Assembly (NCBI GenBank): GCA_045133795.1
Contig: JBGUUT010000100.1
Location: 1 to 61,344, forward strand
DNA from: RGIG8597 sp045133795
GTDB taxonomy: Bacteria > Spirochaetota > GWE2-31-10
Length of the DNA stretch: 61,344 nucleotides
Reading direction: 5' to 3'
Shown here: positions 7,406-17,191 of the stretch, one piece after another
Layout: each line of letters opens with the position of its first letter
Position numbering within the stretch: position 1 is the first letter of the stretch
The notes under the pieces: generated by a model
Seen by the model: only the letters and a program-made list of their open reading frames with translations
Told to the model about the DNA's origin: nothing
The model's database searches: none
Position numbers and translations under genes: made by a program

Positions 7406-9263
7406 CTCTTCTGATAATAATTTAGAAAAAGATTTAAGTTTACGTGTACTTATAATAGGTGTTATAGCTTTCACAGTGTTAATGACACTTATGTTTCGAG
7501 TAACTTATATTCAGGTTTTTAAAAATCGTAATTACAGTGAACGTTCAAAAAGAACTCGTGAATCTATAACTCGCTTCCCGCCCATTCGCGGTCGTATTTT
7601 TTCTTCTGACGGAAAAGTATTAGCAAATAATGTAAAATCCTATGACCTTGTTATTGATCCGAGATTATTAAGCAAAGACAATTTGTTGCGACAACAAGAG
7701 CTTCTGTATGTAAGTAAAGTTGTCGGTATTGATTATCCCGATTTGGAACAAATGTTGCAAAAAGTATCTAAAAAACGAGAGAAATTGGTTTTAGCTGAAA
7801 ATATTCCTTTTAATGACTTTGTAAAAATCAGTGAAAATTTAGATAAGCTTCCCGGTATAGAAATGCCGGAATCATTGATTAGAAATTATCCCGAAAAAAA
7901 ACGATTGAGCCATGCGATAGGATATATCGGGCATATTGATTATGATGAATTTTCTAAGTTAAAAGAAAAAGGTTATAAATCACAGGACTGGGTCGGAAAA
8001 ACCGGAATAGAACTTAGTTATGAAGATGTTTTGCGTGGTGAAGAAGGTTTCATTGCTTATGAAATAGATGCAAAAATGAATGTTAATAAAGAAAATATTG
8101 CCAGAAGTAAACCTTCGACACCCGGTGATGACTTGATTCTTACTATTGATATGGAATTTCAAAAGAATGTAGAAGATATTTTGGCGGATCGAAAAGGTGG
8201 AGTTGTAGTTTTGCGACCTACGACCGGTGAGATTCTTGCAATGGCAAGTTTTCCGAATTTTGACCCTAATATTTATATCTTGCAGACTGAAGAGAATAGT
8301 AATAAGAAAAGAGAATTGGCTCTTGATACTCAGGGAACTCCACTTATAAACAGGACTCTTCAATCTGAATATCCTCCGGGGTCTACTTTCAAAATGATTC
8401 CGGCTTCGATTGTTTTGGAAGAGGATACAGTTCCTATTTCAAAAACTTTTTATTGTAACAGAGCTTTTCGTTTAGGTAATGAAAGATTTGGGTGTTGGAA
8501 TTTTCATGCATGGCAAGATTTGAATGAAGCTCTTACTAATTCTTGCGATATTTATTTTTATAATACAAGTATAATGTTCGGTATTGAAAAGCTTACCAGA
8601 TATTCAATGTCTTTTGGATTGGGACGCAGTACGGGAATTGATATACCTTTTGAGAAAAATGGTTTTATTCCGTCGATAGAGGCGGCAGCAAAACAGGGGG
8701 TAAATTGGTACGGTGGTTTGACATTAATCAGTAGCATCGGACAAGGGGAAGTAAAAACAACTTTAGTTCAGTTGGCAGATTACATAAGTGTTATTGCAAA
8801 TCAAGGAAAATCTTATCGTCCTCATATAGTAAAGGAAATTGTAGATGGCCAATCCGGAGAAGTAAAACAAAGGATAGTTCCGGAATTATTAACTCAAGTT
8901 CCGTATTCAAAAAGTACTTTTCAATTTTTGACGCATTCAATGCGTGAAGTAGTAAAAACAGGGACAGCGGCTAAAGCTTTTGCCAGATTGCCTCTTGAGT
9001 TTGCGGGGAAAACAGGAACGGCAGAAGTTGGATTTGGTGCAAAGAAACAGACGCATTCTTTGTTTACCGGTTTCGGACCTCTTAATTTTCCGGCAAAAGA
9101 GCAAATCGTCGTAGTTGTTCTTATTGAATACGAAAACGGTCATCCGCTTAAATATGCTGGAAATGTCGCTGCGATGGTTGTAAATTCTTGGTTTTATAAA
9201 GAAGATTTCCATACTACAGCTAAGAAACTTTGGTATCCGATACGTGATTCTTATAATGATTAG
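7395..9263 (+). CDS. mrdA: Penicillin-binding protein 2 (elongation transpeptidase)
   Basis: Class B penicillin-binding protein that cross-links new peptidoglycan together with RodA. One N-terminal membrane anchor (about residues 18-38) is followed by the dimerisation/pedestal domain and then the transpeptidase domain. Active-site motifs: S330-T-F-K333 in PPGSTFK, S383-C-D385 (the SxN box, here SCD), and K539-T-G-T542. Length 622 fits. Two adjacent ATGs (7395, 7398) are possible starts, and either overlaps the end of mreD. It is the expected target of mecillinam-type beta-lactams. Confidence 0.96.
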   Translation: MMHNSSDNNLEKDLSLRVLIIGVIAFTVLMTLMFRVTYIQVFKNRNYSERSKRTRESITRFPPIRGRIFSSDGKVLANNVKSYDLVIDPRLLSKDNLLRQQELLYVSKVVGIDYPDLEQMLQKVSKKREKLVLAENIPFNDFVKISENLDKLPGIEMPESLIRNYPEKKRLSHAIGYIGHIDYDEFSKLKEKGYKSQDWVGKTGIELSYEDVLRGEEGFIAYEIDAKMNVNKENIARSKPSTPGDDLILTIDMEFQKNVEDILADRKGGVVVLRPTTGEILAMASFPNFDPNIYILQTEENSNKKRELALDTQGTPLINRTLQSEYPPGSTFKMIPASIVLEEDTVPISKTFYCNRAFRLGNERFGCWNFHAWQDLNEALTNSCDIYFYNTSIMFGIEKLTRYSMSFGLGRSTGIDIPFEKNGFIPSIEAAAKQGVNWYGGLTLISSIGQGEVKTTLVQLADYISVIANQGKSYRPHIVKEIVDGQSGEVKQRIVPELLTQVPYSKSTFQFLTHSMREVVKTGTAAKAFARLPLEFAGKTGTAEVGFGAKKQTHSLFTGFGPLNFPAKEQIVVVVLIEYENGHPLKYAGNVAAMVVNSWFYKEDFHTTAKKLWYPIRDSYND

Positions 9264-9275
9264 AGGAGGCAGATT

Positions 9276-10604
9276 TTGGATTGGAAAAAACTGATTCGTA
9301 ATTTTGATTATTTTATGTTTTTTACTGTAATCGGATTAACAGTGTTCGGGATTATGTTTATATATTCTGCTAATTTGAATAAACAACTTTATTTACGTAC
9401 GGAATATTTGAAACAAATTCTGTTTGCAATAATATGTATTGTTATGTTTTTTACCGTATTATTTTTAAAACCCAGCCAAATCTCGTCATTTACGTTTTAT
9501 TTTTATATCGCATGTTTGATAGGATTAATGCTTACGCTTTTTTTTCCAAGTGTAAAGGGACAAAGACGTTTTACCGTAATGGGGATTTCAATTCAGTTTA
9601 GTGAATTTTTAAAAATAGCTACGGTGTTGTTTTTATCGAAATTTTATACGGCACATCAAAATGAAATTCAAAGTTTGAAGGTTTTTTGTAAGGCCGGTTT
9701 GATAGCATTAATTGCTGTAGGTGCGGTTATTATTCAGCCGGATTTAGGTTCGGCTTTAGTGTTTATTCCGATTTTCTTTGGAATATCTTTTGTCGCCGGT
9801 GTCCGAAAACGTTATTTATTGTATACGTTCGGATTATTTGTTGCGGTATCTTTTGTGCCTTTGGTAACGACATTAAACAGCTTGTTTTTTAATAATGAAA
9901 GTGAAATTGTTTATTTGATAATGAATTATAAATATATCTTTATAATTGCGTTATTCTTTATTCTTACAATTACACTTTGTATTTTGGCTTATTTCGATAT
10001 TATTAAAGGAATTGCAGCTAATTTTAAACCTATATTTTATTGGTATGTATTTTTTGCTTCCTTTATATTTGTAGGACTTATGTTTTCTTATCCTGCGAAT
10101 AAGTTTTTGAAACAATATCAAAAAGACAGACTTTTAATATTTTTCAATCCTTATGCAGATCCGTTGAATACAGGTTACAATATTATTCAATCTATGACAG
10201 CTATCGGTAACGGCGGTATAAGCGGAAAAGGATGGCGACAAGGGGAAATGATTCAGAATAAGTTTTTGCCGGAACAAGCTACAGATTTTATTTTTCCGGT
10301 AATTGCAGAAGAAGCCGGTTATATGGGTAGTTTGTTGTTGTTGTTTTTATACGGGCTTTATTTTTTCAGAGGAATTTCAATTGCGTATAAAGCTAAAGAT
10401 TCATGGTCGATTTATGTGTGTATTGGTTTACTGAGTATGATATTGTTTCATATTCTTGAAAATATGGGAATGACAATGGGGATAATGCCGATTACGGGAA
10501 TTCCATTACCGTTTATTTCGTATGGTGGTTCTTTTCTGATTGCGTGTTATCTTTCTACGGGTTTGATGATGAATATAAAATTAAATAGAATTTCAGCCTA
10601 TTAG
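9276..10604 (+). CDS. rodA: Rod shape-determining protein RodA (SEDS glycosyltransferase)
   Basis: Integral-membrane peptidoglycan polymerase of the elongasome. TTG start, supported by AGAGGAGGC seven bases upstream. The 442 residues contain about ten hydrophobic helices. SEDS signatures: QPDLGSALVFIPIFFG, the extracellular-loop segment NGGISGKGWRQGEMIQNKFLPEQATDFIFPVIAEE, and the C-terminal ITGIPLPFISYGGSFL. It is the last gene of the cluster and is followed by a terminator hairpin. The protein is somewhat longer than the E. coli form because of an extra helix pair around residues 205-245. Confidence 0.95.
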   Translation: MDWKKLIRNFDYFMFFTVIGLTVFGIMFIYSANLNKQLYLRTEYLKQILFAIICIVMFFTVLFLKPSQISSFTFYFYIACLIGLMLTLFFPSVKGQRRFTVMGISIQFSEFLKIATVLFLSKFYTAHQNEIQSLKVFCKAGLIALIAVGAVIIQPDLGSALVFIPIFFGISFVAGVRKRYLLYTFGLFVAVSFVPLVTTLNSLFFNNESEIVYLIMNYKYIFIIALFFILTITLCILAYFDIIKGIAANFKPIFYWYVFFASFIFVGLMFSYPANKFLKQYQKDRLLIFFNPYADPLNTGYNIIQSMTAIGNGGISGKGWRQGEMIQNKFLPEQATDFIFPVIAEEAGYMGSLLLLFLYGLYFFRGISIAYKAKDSWSIYVCIGLLSMILFHILENMGMTMGIMPITGIPLPFISYGGSFLIACYLSTGLMMNIKLNRISAY

Positions 10605-10630
10605 CTGAAGCAATTTTTTTACTAAAAGAG

Positions 10631-10671
10631 AATCTTACTGTGAATGAAAAACGTTCATGGTAAGATTTTTC
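10631..10671 (+). terminator. Terminator after rodA
   Basis: AATCTTAC (10631-10638) pairs with GTAAGATT (10660-10667), with further pairing inside, followed by a T-run. It closes the mre–rodA operon. Confidence 0.8.
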
Positions 10672-10706
10672 TTTAATAGGGGAATGTTTAAAAAAAGGAG
10701 AAAAAG

Positions 10707-13160
10707 ATGTTCGAACAGATTGAGAAATATTTAATGGAAATTGAAAAACCGGGGCGTTATATCGGAAATGAAGCGGGGATTCCGGATAAGGATTTTAAAA
10801 ACAGTGAAGTTCGTATGGTTATTTCATATCCTGATGTTTATGAAGTCGGAATGTCTAATTACGGAATCAAGATTTTATATGATGTGATAAATAAATTGCC
10901 GTTTGCTTCATGTGAACGTGTTTTTTCTCCTTGGGAAGATTTTGAAGCTTTATTGAAAAAACTGGATTTGCCGTTATTTTCTTTGGAAACTAAAACGCCG
11001 TTGAATGAATTTGATGTTATTGGTGTCAGTATTCAATATGAACTTTTATTTTCTAATTTCTTAGCGTTGTTACATTCCGGAAAAGTTCCGTTGAAACGTG
11101 AGGAACGCGGTGAAAATGACCCGATTGTAATTATCGGCGGACCGGCATCGGTAAATCCGATTCCTTATAATCCTTTTATAGATTTGTCATGTGTGGGCGA
11201 AGGTGAAGAAGTTTTGGCAGAATTGGCAACAAAACTTAGAGAGCTGAAAAATAAAAAATATTCAAGACGAGAAATATTGCAAGAATTGTCTAAAATTGAC
11301 GGAATTTATTCTCCGGAATTTACAAAGGAACCAGTCAAACGCCAAGTGTATATGGATTTTGTAAATGATACCGGTCCGGATTCTGTTATTATTCCTAATA
11401 TTGATATAGTACAAAATAAATTGAATGTAGAAATAATGCGAGGCTGTCCGAATAAATGTCGTTTTTGCCAAGCCGGAGTTATTTATAAGCCGTATAGAGA
11501 AAAAAATACTTCTGTCATTATGAAAACAGTGGAGAAAGGTTTGAAATTATCCGGAGTTAATGAAGTGACTTTTACGAGTCTTTCAAGCGGAGATTATTCT
11601 CAAATCTTACCGTTAACTGCTTATTTTAACGAAAAATATAAATCTAAAAAGATTTCTGTTGCATTGCCTTCATTGAAGGTTGAGTCTTTTGATACAGAAA
11701 TTTTAGACCGACTTTCTGAAGTACGAAAAAGCGGATTAACATTTGCAATTGAGTCAGGAAGTCATGAAGGACAATTTTCATTAAATAAACGTGTAGATCT
11801 AGAAAAGATTTACCAAATTCTTGATGCTGCTATAGCTAAAGGCTGGCGATTGGTAAAATTTTATTTCATGATTGGACTTCCGGATGAAGGAAATGATGTA
11901 GAAAATATCAAAAAATTTGTGGATTCGGTTTTGGAGCGTTATAAAAAATTAAAAATTAATTTAAATGTGGCAACTTTTGTTCCTAAACCGCACACGCCTT
12001 ACCAAGATGTTCCGCAGTTACCTTATGAAGAAGCTGTTGTCAGAATTAAAGCATTGCGTGATTATTACAGAAAAACTCGTGTAATGGTAAAAGCTCATGA
12101 ACCGGAAATTTCTTATATCGAGGGGTTTATCAGTCGCGGAGATGAAAAAGTCGGTCTTGCGGTATATGAAGCATTTTTACGTGGAGCGAGATTTGACGGT
12201 TGGAATGAAAAGTTTAATTTTCAACGTTATCTTGACGTTTTTAATGAAGCCGGAATTAAAGCGGAAGATTATATGAACGGCGGAAGAAGTGAAACATGGA
12301 AAATGATAGATTGTTTGCCGTCAGATAAATTTTTGAAAAAAGAACGTGAACTTTCATTACAACATAAAGAATCTAAATTGTGTAATCAAGGTTGTGATGA
12401 AGATTGTAAAATTTGCGGTAACGGAATTTCTAAAAGAAAAGCTGCTGATGATTATGAAAAACAAGAAGATTTTGAGTCGGGACAGGAAATGGCAGGACGA
12501 TTCAGATATTTTCTTGAGTTTACTAAAAGCGGTTTGTCTCGCTTTTTATCTCATAAAGACTTAATGCGTCATTTTGAAACATTATTTCGTATCGGAGATG
12601 TAAGTTTATTGATGTCAGAAGGTTTTAACCCTCATCCTCGTTTCCAATTTTCAAGTGCATTGTCATTAGGAATTGAATCTAATTGTGAAATATTAGAATT
12701 TTTTACATCTAAAGAATATTCGATTGAAGAACTTGAAAAACGATTGAAAGTAGTTTCTAATTCACAATTGGTTAGAAGAAATCATGCTGATTTGAAAATT
12801 GTTCGTATTCGCAAATGTGAAGGAACAAAAAAAGTTTCTATATTTAATAATTTGGCAATGACTGAATATTTATTAACTTATAATATTGCTTACAAAGAGC
12901 AAATAGATAAACATATAAAGATATTTGAACAGGAAAAGGAAAAAATATTTGTCGATGAACGCGGCGAGTATGATTTAAAAACTTTTATTTCTTTAGAAAG
13001 TACTGATAACGGAGTGAAAGTTTTTGTAAAACAATTGAATGCATCGCCTAAAATCAAAGTTTTGGTAGAACAAATATTTCCGGATGTTGAATTTTTATCT
13101 GTTATCAAAGAGCGAATGTTTAAAGATTTGCAAAAAAATGAATTATTTTATTTGGATTAA
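10707..13160 (+). CDS. B12-binding radical SAM protein fused to a DUF2344 domain (TIGR03960 type)
   Basis: An 817-residue fusion. The N-terminal part (to about residue 230) is a cobalamin-binding-like Rossmann domain, with MVISYPDVYEVGMSNYG and IIGGPASVNPIPYNPFIDLSCVGEGE. The radical SAM domain follows with the cluster-binding CPNKCRFC near residue 250. After about residue 550 comes a Cys-rich stretch (CNQGCDEDCKICG), then the DUF2344 domain opening FRYFLEFTKSGLSRFLSHKDL with SEGFNPHPRF. In many bacteria these two halves are separate neighbouring genes. The substrate is not established; an RNA or ribosome-related modification is a common guess. An AAAAGGAGAAAAAG site precedes the ATG. Confidence 0.88.
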   Translation: MFEQIEKYLMEIEKPGRYIGNEAGIPDKDFKNSEVRMVISYPDVYEVGMSNYGIKILYDVINKLPFASCERVFSPWEDFEALLKKLDLPLFSLETKTPLNEFDVIGVSIQYELLFSNFLALLHSGKVPLKREERGENDPIVIIGGPASVNPIPYNPFIDLSCVGEGEEVLAELATKLRELKNKKYSRREILQELSKIDGIYSPEFTKEPVKRQVYMDFVNDTGPDSVIIPNIDIVQNKLNVEIMRGCPNKCRFCQAGVIYKPYREKNTSVIMKTVEKGLKLSGVNEVTFTSLSSGDYSQILPLTAYFNEKYKSKKISVALPSLKVESFDTEILDRLSEVRKSGLTFAIESGSHEGQFSLNKRVDLEKIYQILDAAIAKGWRLVKFYFMIGLPDEGNDVENIKKFVDSVLERYKKLKINLNVATFVPKPHTPYQDVPQLPYEEAVVRIKALRDYYRKTRVMVKAHEPEISYIEGFISRGDEKVGLAVYEAFLRGARFDGWNEKFNFQRYLDVFNEAGIKAEDYMNGGRSETWKMIDCLPSDKFLKKERELSLQHKESKLCNQGCDEDCKICGNGISKRKAADDYEKQEDFESGQEMAGRFRYFLEFTKSGLSRFLSHKDLMRHFETLFRIGDVSLLMSEGFNPHPRFQFSSALSLGIESNCEILEFFTSKEYSIEELEKRLKVVSNSQLVRRNHADLKIVRIRKCEGTKKVSIFNNLAMTEYLLTYNIAYKEQIDKHIKIFEQEKEKIFVDERGEYDLKTFISLESTDNGVKVFVKQLNASPKIKVLVEQIFPDVEFLSVIKERMFKDLQKNELFYLD

Positions 13161-13175
13161 TAGTAAGGATTAAAA

Positions 13176-14270
13176 ATGAGTACACAATGGAATGTAACTT
13201 TTCAATTTATCTCACAAGCATCTGCGAAAGAAATGCAAGAAATTCTTGAAACGTTTTTTTCGGCTGATATTCCGCCGTCTGCACAGATGTTGGAGCAAAT
13301 TGTAGGAAAAGTTAATGAAGTTCTAGTGCATGAAGATAACGAAATAAGACCGTTGGCAAAAAATAAAAAACCGGGCGGATTAGTCGATTTGTCGGGAGCT
13401 CGTTATGTAGTAATATTACCGGATCTTCATGCAAGACGTGAATTTTTGCAGTCTGTACTTATGTGGAAACCTTTTGATAATCGTAATGTTTTAGAATTAA
13501 TGGATAGTGAAAATTTTGTTCTTCTTTGTCTCGGAGATGGTGTGCATAGTGAAGTATCTACGGTTGACCGATGGAAGAAAGCTGAAGAAGAGTATTTTGG
13601 GCATTATAAAAAACATGAAGCAATAGATAGAGAGGTAACAGAATCTTTTCATTTAATGCTGGCTGTAATGCTTCTCAAGATTCGATATCCGCAAAAGTTT
13701 CATTTTCTAAAAGGAAATCATGAAAATATTTTGAATGAATTTGGTAACGGAAATTACCCGTTTGCAAAATATGCAAATGAGGGGGCGATGATTTATGAAT
13801 ATTTTCAAAGTAATTACGGAAAGAAAGTTTTAGAAAAATATGCAATGTTTGAAAAATTACTTCCGATTTTTGCTGTCGGAAAAAACTTTATAGCCAGTCA
13901 TTCTGAGCCGGCGTGTAGATATTCTCGTGATGAAATTATAAATTATCACAATGACGGAATGTTGATTGATGCATTTACATGGACAGAAAATTTTAAAGCA
14001 GATGAAGGGACTGCGGAATGGTATTTGGATGAGTTTTTAAATAGAAAGTCTCCTGGTGATTATTATTTTGGTGGTCATCGTCCTATTCGCGGACTTTATA
14101 ACAGAATTAACAACGATCGTTATGTCCAAATTCATAATCCGTTAATGCGAATTGCTTTTTTTGAAGATATCGAAAAATATCAGCAGATAAATTTAGATGA
14201 ATGCATTTGTGAAGTTCCGCTTTTTTCAGAGGAAAACTCGCCGGATAAAACTTTGTGTTTTGATATTTAA
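13176..14270 (+). CDS. Metallophosphoesterase (PPP/Ser-Thr phosphatase-like)
   Basis: Calcineurin-like phosphoesterase of 364 residues, no signal peptide. The metal-site motifs appear in order: PDLHAR (D-x-H), LCLGDGVHSE (GD box, with HSE in place of DRG), FLKGNHEN (GNHE) and GGHRPIRGLYN near the C-terminus. The last motif resembles the GHTP-type loop of Ser/Thr phosphatases. It sits between the radical SAM gene (15-base gap) and a Ser/Thr kinase gene (20-base gap). The likely role, inferred from this pairing, is removing phosphates set by that kinase. The family also includes nucleotide phosphatases, so substrate is open. Confidence 0.8.
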   Translation: MSTQWNVTFQFISQASAKEMQEILETFFSADIPPSAQMLEQIVGKVNEVLVHEDNEIRPLAKNKKPGGLVDLSGARYVVILPDLHARREFLQSVLMWKPFDNRNVLELMDSENFVLLCLGDGVHSEVSTVDRWKKAEEEYFGHYKKHEAIDREVTESFHLMLAVMLLKIRYPQKFHFLKGNHENILNEFGNGNYPFAKYANEGAMIYEYFQSNYGKKVLEKYAMFEKLLPIFAVGKNFIASHSEPACRYSRDEIINYHNDGMLIDAFTWTENFKADEGTAEWYLDEFLNRKSPGDYYFGGHRPIRGLYNRINNDRYVQIHNPLMRIAFFEDIEKYQQINLDECICEVPLFSEENSPDKTLCFDI

Positions 14271-14290
14271 TAAAGTAAGAGGCTTGATTT

Positions 14291-16228
14291 ATGGGAACAG
14301 AAATAAAAGGTTATTCAATTCTTGGGAAAATAGCAAAAGGCGGAATGGGGGAAGTTTACAAGGGAATTCATTTGGGGTTAGGAAAAGAAGTTATTCTAAA
14401 AAAGCTTTCTCCTAATGCTCCTGCCGGTTTTTATGAACGTTTTAAGCGTGAAGCTTCTATAATGATGGACATTTCTCATCCTAATATTGTTCACATGTAT
14501 GATTATTTTCAAGACGGTGGTTCTTCGTATATTGTAATGGAATATATTGACGGATATAGTCTGTCAGAGTTAATTCATAGATATAAACAGGTTCCCGTAT
14601 ATCTTGCAGCATATATAATTTTAAAAATTGCAGAAGGTTTAAAGTATGCACATAGTGAAGGAATAATTCATCGTGATATAAAACCAGGAAATGTTTTGCT
14701 TTCAGCAAAAGGGGAGATAAAATTAACAGATTTCGGTATTGCATTTCGTCCGGAAAGCCACGAATCTGAAAATGTAACAAAGCAAGGAACTATTTTAGGA
14801 ACTCCGGCATATATGTCGCCGGAACAAATTAAATCATCTAAAGATGCCGATTGTTGTTCTGATCTTTATTCGCTTGGTGTTTTATTTTATGAAATGCTTA
14901 CAGCTAAACGCCCTTTTTCAAATGAATTTACTAATGAGAATATAAAAAAAATAATGAAGGGAAAATATGCGAGAATTCGCAAGTATAATAAAGCTGTTCC
15001 GTTAAAACTAATTTCCATTATTCGTAAGATGATGCATCATGATTCTCGTAAGCGTTACAAGACTGCTGATGAAATTATTAATATTCTTACAAAGTTTATT
15101 TCATTTCGTTTTAAGGATTTTAATGTAATAAGAAAGGATTTGGCATTAATTGTAAACGGAGATGACAGTGAAGTGAAATTTGCAGAAGATGGTATAGGGG
15201 TGACCAGTGGGCTTTTTGAACGCTTGGCACAATATCGTTATCCGGATTTATTTATTGCTTTTGAAATTGTTAAGATTAGTTTGATTGCGTTTTTTATATG
15301 TTTATTTTTGTTCTTTTCTATAAAGACATATTTTCCGACTCTTTTTTTATCTTGTATGAATTTGGAAGGTAAATATGGAGTTGCAAATATCAAAGTAGAA
15401 AACAGAAGAAATTATGATAATAAGATTTTAAACTCTGGAAAAATTGAAATTTCGCTTAAGAATCTTCATAACGGAAAGATTAACAATTATATTTTACAAG
15501 GAAAAAAGAAAACTTTAAATAAAAAAAGGATAATTCTTCGTGTCGGTGAATATCATGTAAGAATGAGAAATTATGATAATTTAACGGAAGTCGGTTTTGT
15601 TGTAAAACCTTTTGAAGTTCTTGAAAAAAATGAGATTCAATTAAGATTACCGGCTTTTATTTCTAAGCCGATAAATTTTAATATTTTAGTTCGTGATGAG
15701 AATACGGGAAAAGAAATTACGTCAGAATCCGATATCAGTTTTAGAGAAGGAAATGGAGAATGGCAAAAATATTCAGAAAATGTGACTTTGTTTAATGGGA
15801 AAAAGTATGAATTTAAAGCTAATGCAGAAGGTTACTTATCTTCTTTTCCTTATGAAGTGGATTTTTCTTATTGGATGTACGATTCGAGTTTAGAAATAAG
15901 ACTTTCAAAAGTTAAAACAGTAGTTTATTTTCAAGTACCGCCGGTTACATTGGATGTAAAAATTAACGGAGAAAAATATTGGAATACAAAATTCGGCGAA
16001 CAGGAAGTAGAAAAAGTGTTTCTTCCTAAAAAAGGTGAAGGTAAAAAGATTTATTGTTATCCGGGAAATTATCTTTTGGTTTTTAGTAATAAAAAAGAAG
16101 GTATTTTGATTGAAAAAAATATTTTAGTTCCTCAAGCAGATAAAGAAGTGCATGTTTCTTTTGAAAAAGACGGCGGGGACGAGCTTTGTGCTGTATTAAA
16201 AATAAATAATTTTCAAAAAAAAGATTGA
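14291..16228 (+). CDS. Membrane-spanning serine/threonine protein kinase
   Basis: Hanks-type kinase. The glycine loop is KIAKGGMGEVYKG (residues 13-25), the ATP lysine is K37 in VILK, the catalytic loop is H127-R-D-I-K-P-G-N, DFG is at 147-149, and GTPAYMSPEQI follows. A single transmembrane helix spans about residues 325-348. The C-terminal ~295 residues are beta-rich, rather PEGA-like, and should lie in the periplasm, perhaps as sensor. All catalytic residues are present, so it should be active. It is paired with the upstream phosphatase gene. The tRNA-Gly promoter begins inside its stop codon region. Confidence 0.92.
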   Translation: MGTEIKGYSILGKIAKGGMGEVYKGIHLGLGKEVILKKLSPNAPAGFYERFKREASIMMDISHPNIVHMYDYFQDGGSSYIVMEYIDGYSLSELIHRYKQVPVYLAAYIILKIAEGLKYAHSEGIIHRDIKPGNVLLSAKGEIKLTDFGIAFRPESHESENVTKQGTILGTPAYMSPEQIKSSKDADCCSDLYSLGVLFYEMLTAKRPFSNEFTNENIKKIMKGKYARIRKYNKAVPLKLISIIRKMMHHDSRKRYKTADEIINILTKFISFRFKDFNVIRKDLALIVNGDDSEVKFAEDGIGVTSGLFERLAQYRYPDLFIAFEIVKISLIAFFICLFLFFSIKTYFPTLFLSCMNLEGKYGVANIKVENRRNYDNKILNSGKIEISLKNLHNGKINNYILQGKKKTLNKKRIILRVGEYHVRMRNYDNLTEVGFVVKPFEVLEKNEIQLRLPAFISKPINFNILVRDENTGKEITSESDISFREGNGEWQKYSENVTLFNGKKYEFKANAEGYLSSFPYEVDFSYWMYDSSLEIRLSKVKTVVYFQVPPVTLDVKINGEKYWNTKFGEQEVEKVFLPKKGEGKKIYCYPGNYLLVFSNKKEGILIEKNILVPQADKEVHVSFEKDGGDELCAVLKINNFQKKD

Positions 16229-16253
16229 CAATATAAAAAGCTTCTGATATAAA
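16225..16253 (+). promoter_or_regulatory. Promoter of tRNA-Gly
   Basis: Perfect -35 TTGACA (16225-16230), 17-base spacer, -10 TATAAA (16248-16253), 11 bases before the mature tRNA. It overlaps the last bases of the kinase gene. Confidence 0.85.
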
Positions 16254-16264
16254 GATCACATCTT

Positions 16265-16335
16265 GCGGGTGTAGTTCAATGGTAGAACACTAGCCTTCCA
16301 AGCTTGTTACGTCAGTTCGATTCTGATCACCCGCT
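16265..16335 (+). tRNA. tRNA-Gly (anticodon TCC)
   Basis: A 71-base cloverleaf. The acceptor GCGGGTG pairs with CACCCGC and the discriminator is T. The T-arm GTCAG/CTGAT carries loop TTCGATT. The anticodon loop CTTCCAA gives TCC (16297-16299). CCA is not encoded. The anticodon stem CTAGC/GCTTG has one T·T mismatch in its second pair, where this tRNA usually has a C-G type pair. Confidence 0.95.
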
Positions 16336-16338
16336 GTA

Positions 16339-16366
16339 AGCCACATATTAGTATGTGGCTTTTTTT
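16339..16366 (+). terminator. Terminator after tRNA-Gly
   Basis: AGCCACATA (16339-16347) pairs perfectly with TATGTGGCT (16352-16360), followed by a run of seven T. Confidence 0.92.
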
Positions 16367-16459
16367 GTACAAAAATCCATTGTCTTTTTTAGAAAAAATA
16401 GAAATAAAATAATGAGGTCGTTATTCGGAAATCTTTTTATTCGAAAATAATAAAAAAAG

Positions 16460-16488
16460 TTGACGGTGTTATTTATATTTATTATTTT
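16460..16488 (+). promoter_or_regulatory. Putative promoter of grpE–dnaK
   Basis: TTGACG (16460-16465), 17 bases, TATTTT (16483-16488), 52 bases before grpE. No CIRCE operator is visible near it, so HrcA-type control is not supported here. Confidence 0.5.
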
Positions 16489-16540
16489 CCTCTACAATAA
16501 TTGGAAAAAATAAAATGTAAGCTTTTAAAAGGGGTTTTAT

Positions 16541-17152
16541 ATGAGTGAAAAAGAAGCTGATTTGGCAGCAGAAGAAAAAATAGAAGAAAATGTTGCTGAA
16601 ACTGCTGAAGTTAATTGGGAAGAAGCTTCAAAAGAAGAACTTTTAGAAGAATTAGTAAAACTTAAAAATGCAGAATCAGAAAACGAAAGTTTAAAAAAAG
16701 AATTATCAGAAAAAAAAATAGATGCAGAAAAAAACTTTGATCTTTATAAAAGAGCATTAGCTGATGTTGAAAATATCAGAAAAAGAAGTGCAAATGAAAA
16801 ACAAGAAGTTTTGAAATTTGGTAATTTTAATATTGTGTCTGATTTGTTGGTAATTTTGGATGATTTTGACAGAGCGTTAATGTCAGGAAAACAAGAAAAT
16901 ACTGCGAAAGAATCAATTATAGAAGGTGTTGAAATGATTCAAAAGCAGTTTGAAGATTTATTGTTTAAGAAGTATGGTGTAGAAAAGTTTGGTACAGCAG
17001 GAGAAGAATTTAATCCAGAACGTCATCAAGCAGTAATGATGGAAGTCGGAGATTATAAAGAAGAGACTGTCGCTGAAGTTTTCAGAAATGGGTATGCTTT
17101 ACATGAAAGGGTTATCAGACCGGCTCAGGTAAAAGTAGGAAAGCCTGAATAA
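16541..17152 (+). CDS. grpE: GrpE nucleotide exchange factor
   Basis: Cytosolic partner that speeds ADP release from DnaK. The 203 residues begin with an acidic, disordered tail, then a long helix (about residues 40-110, with ALADVENIRKRSANEK), and end in the GrpE beta-domain with GVEKFGTAGEEFNPERHQAV and the C-terminal GYALHERVIRPAQVKV. It heads the grpE–dnaK–dnaJ set, with dnaK 39 bases downstream. Confidence 0.96.
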   Translation: MSEKEADLAAEEKIEENVAETAEVNWEEASKEELLEELVKLKNAESENESLKKELSEKKIDAEKNFDLYKRALADVENIRKRSANEKQEVLKFGNFNIVSDLLVILDDFDRALMSGKQENTAKESIIEGVEMIQKQFEDLLFKKYGVEKFGTAGEEFNPERHQAVMMEVGDYKEETVAEVFRNGYALHERVIRPAQVKVGKPE

Positions 17153-17191
17153 AATTGTAAAAAATCATATTAATATATAAGGAGAAACAAG

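Noticed and set aside
16380..16540. CIRCE operator before grpE–dnaK
   Set aside because: I looked for TTAGCACTC-N9-GAGTGCTAA on both strands and did not find it.
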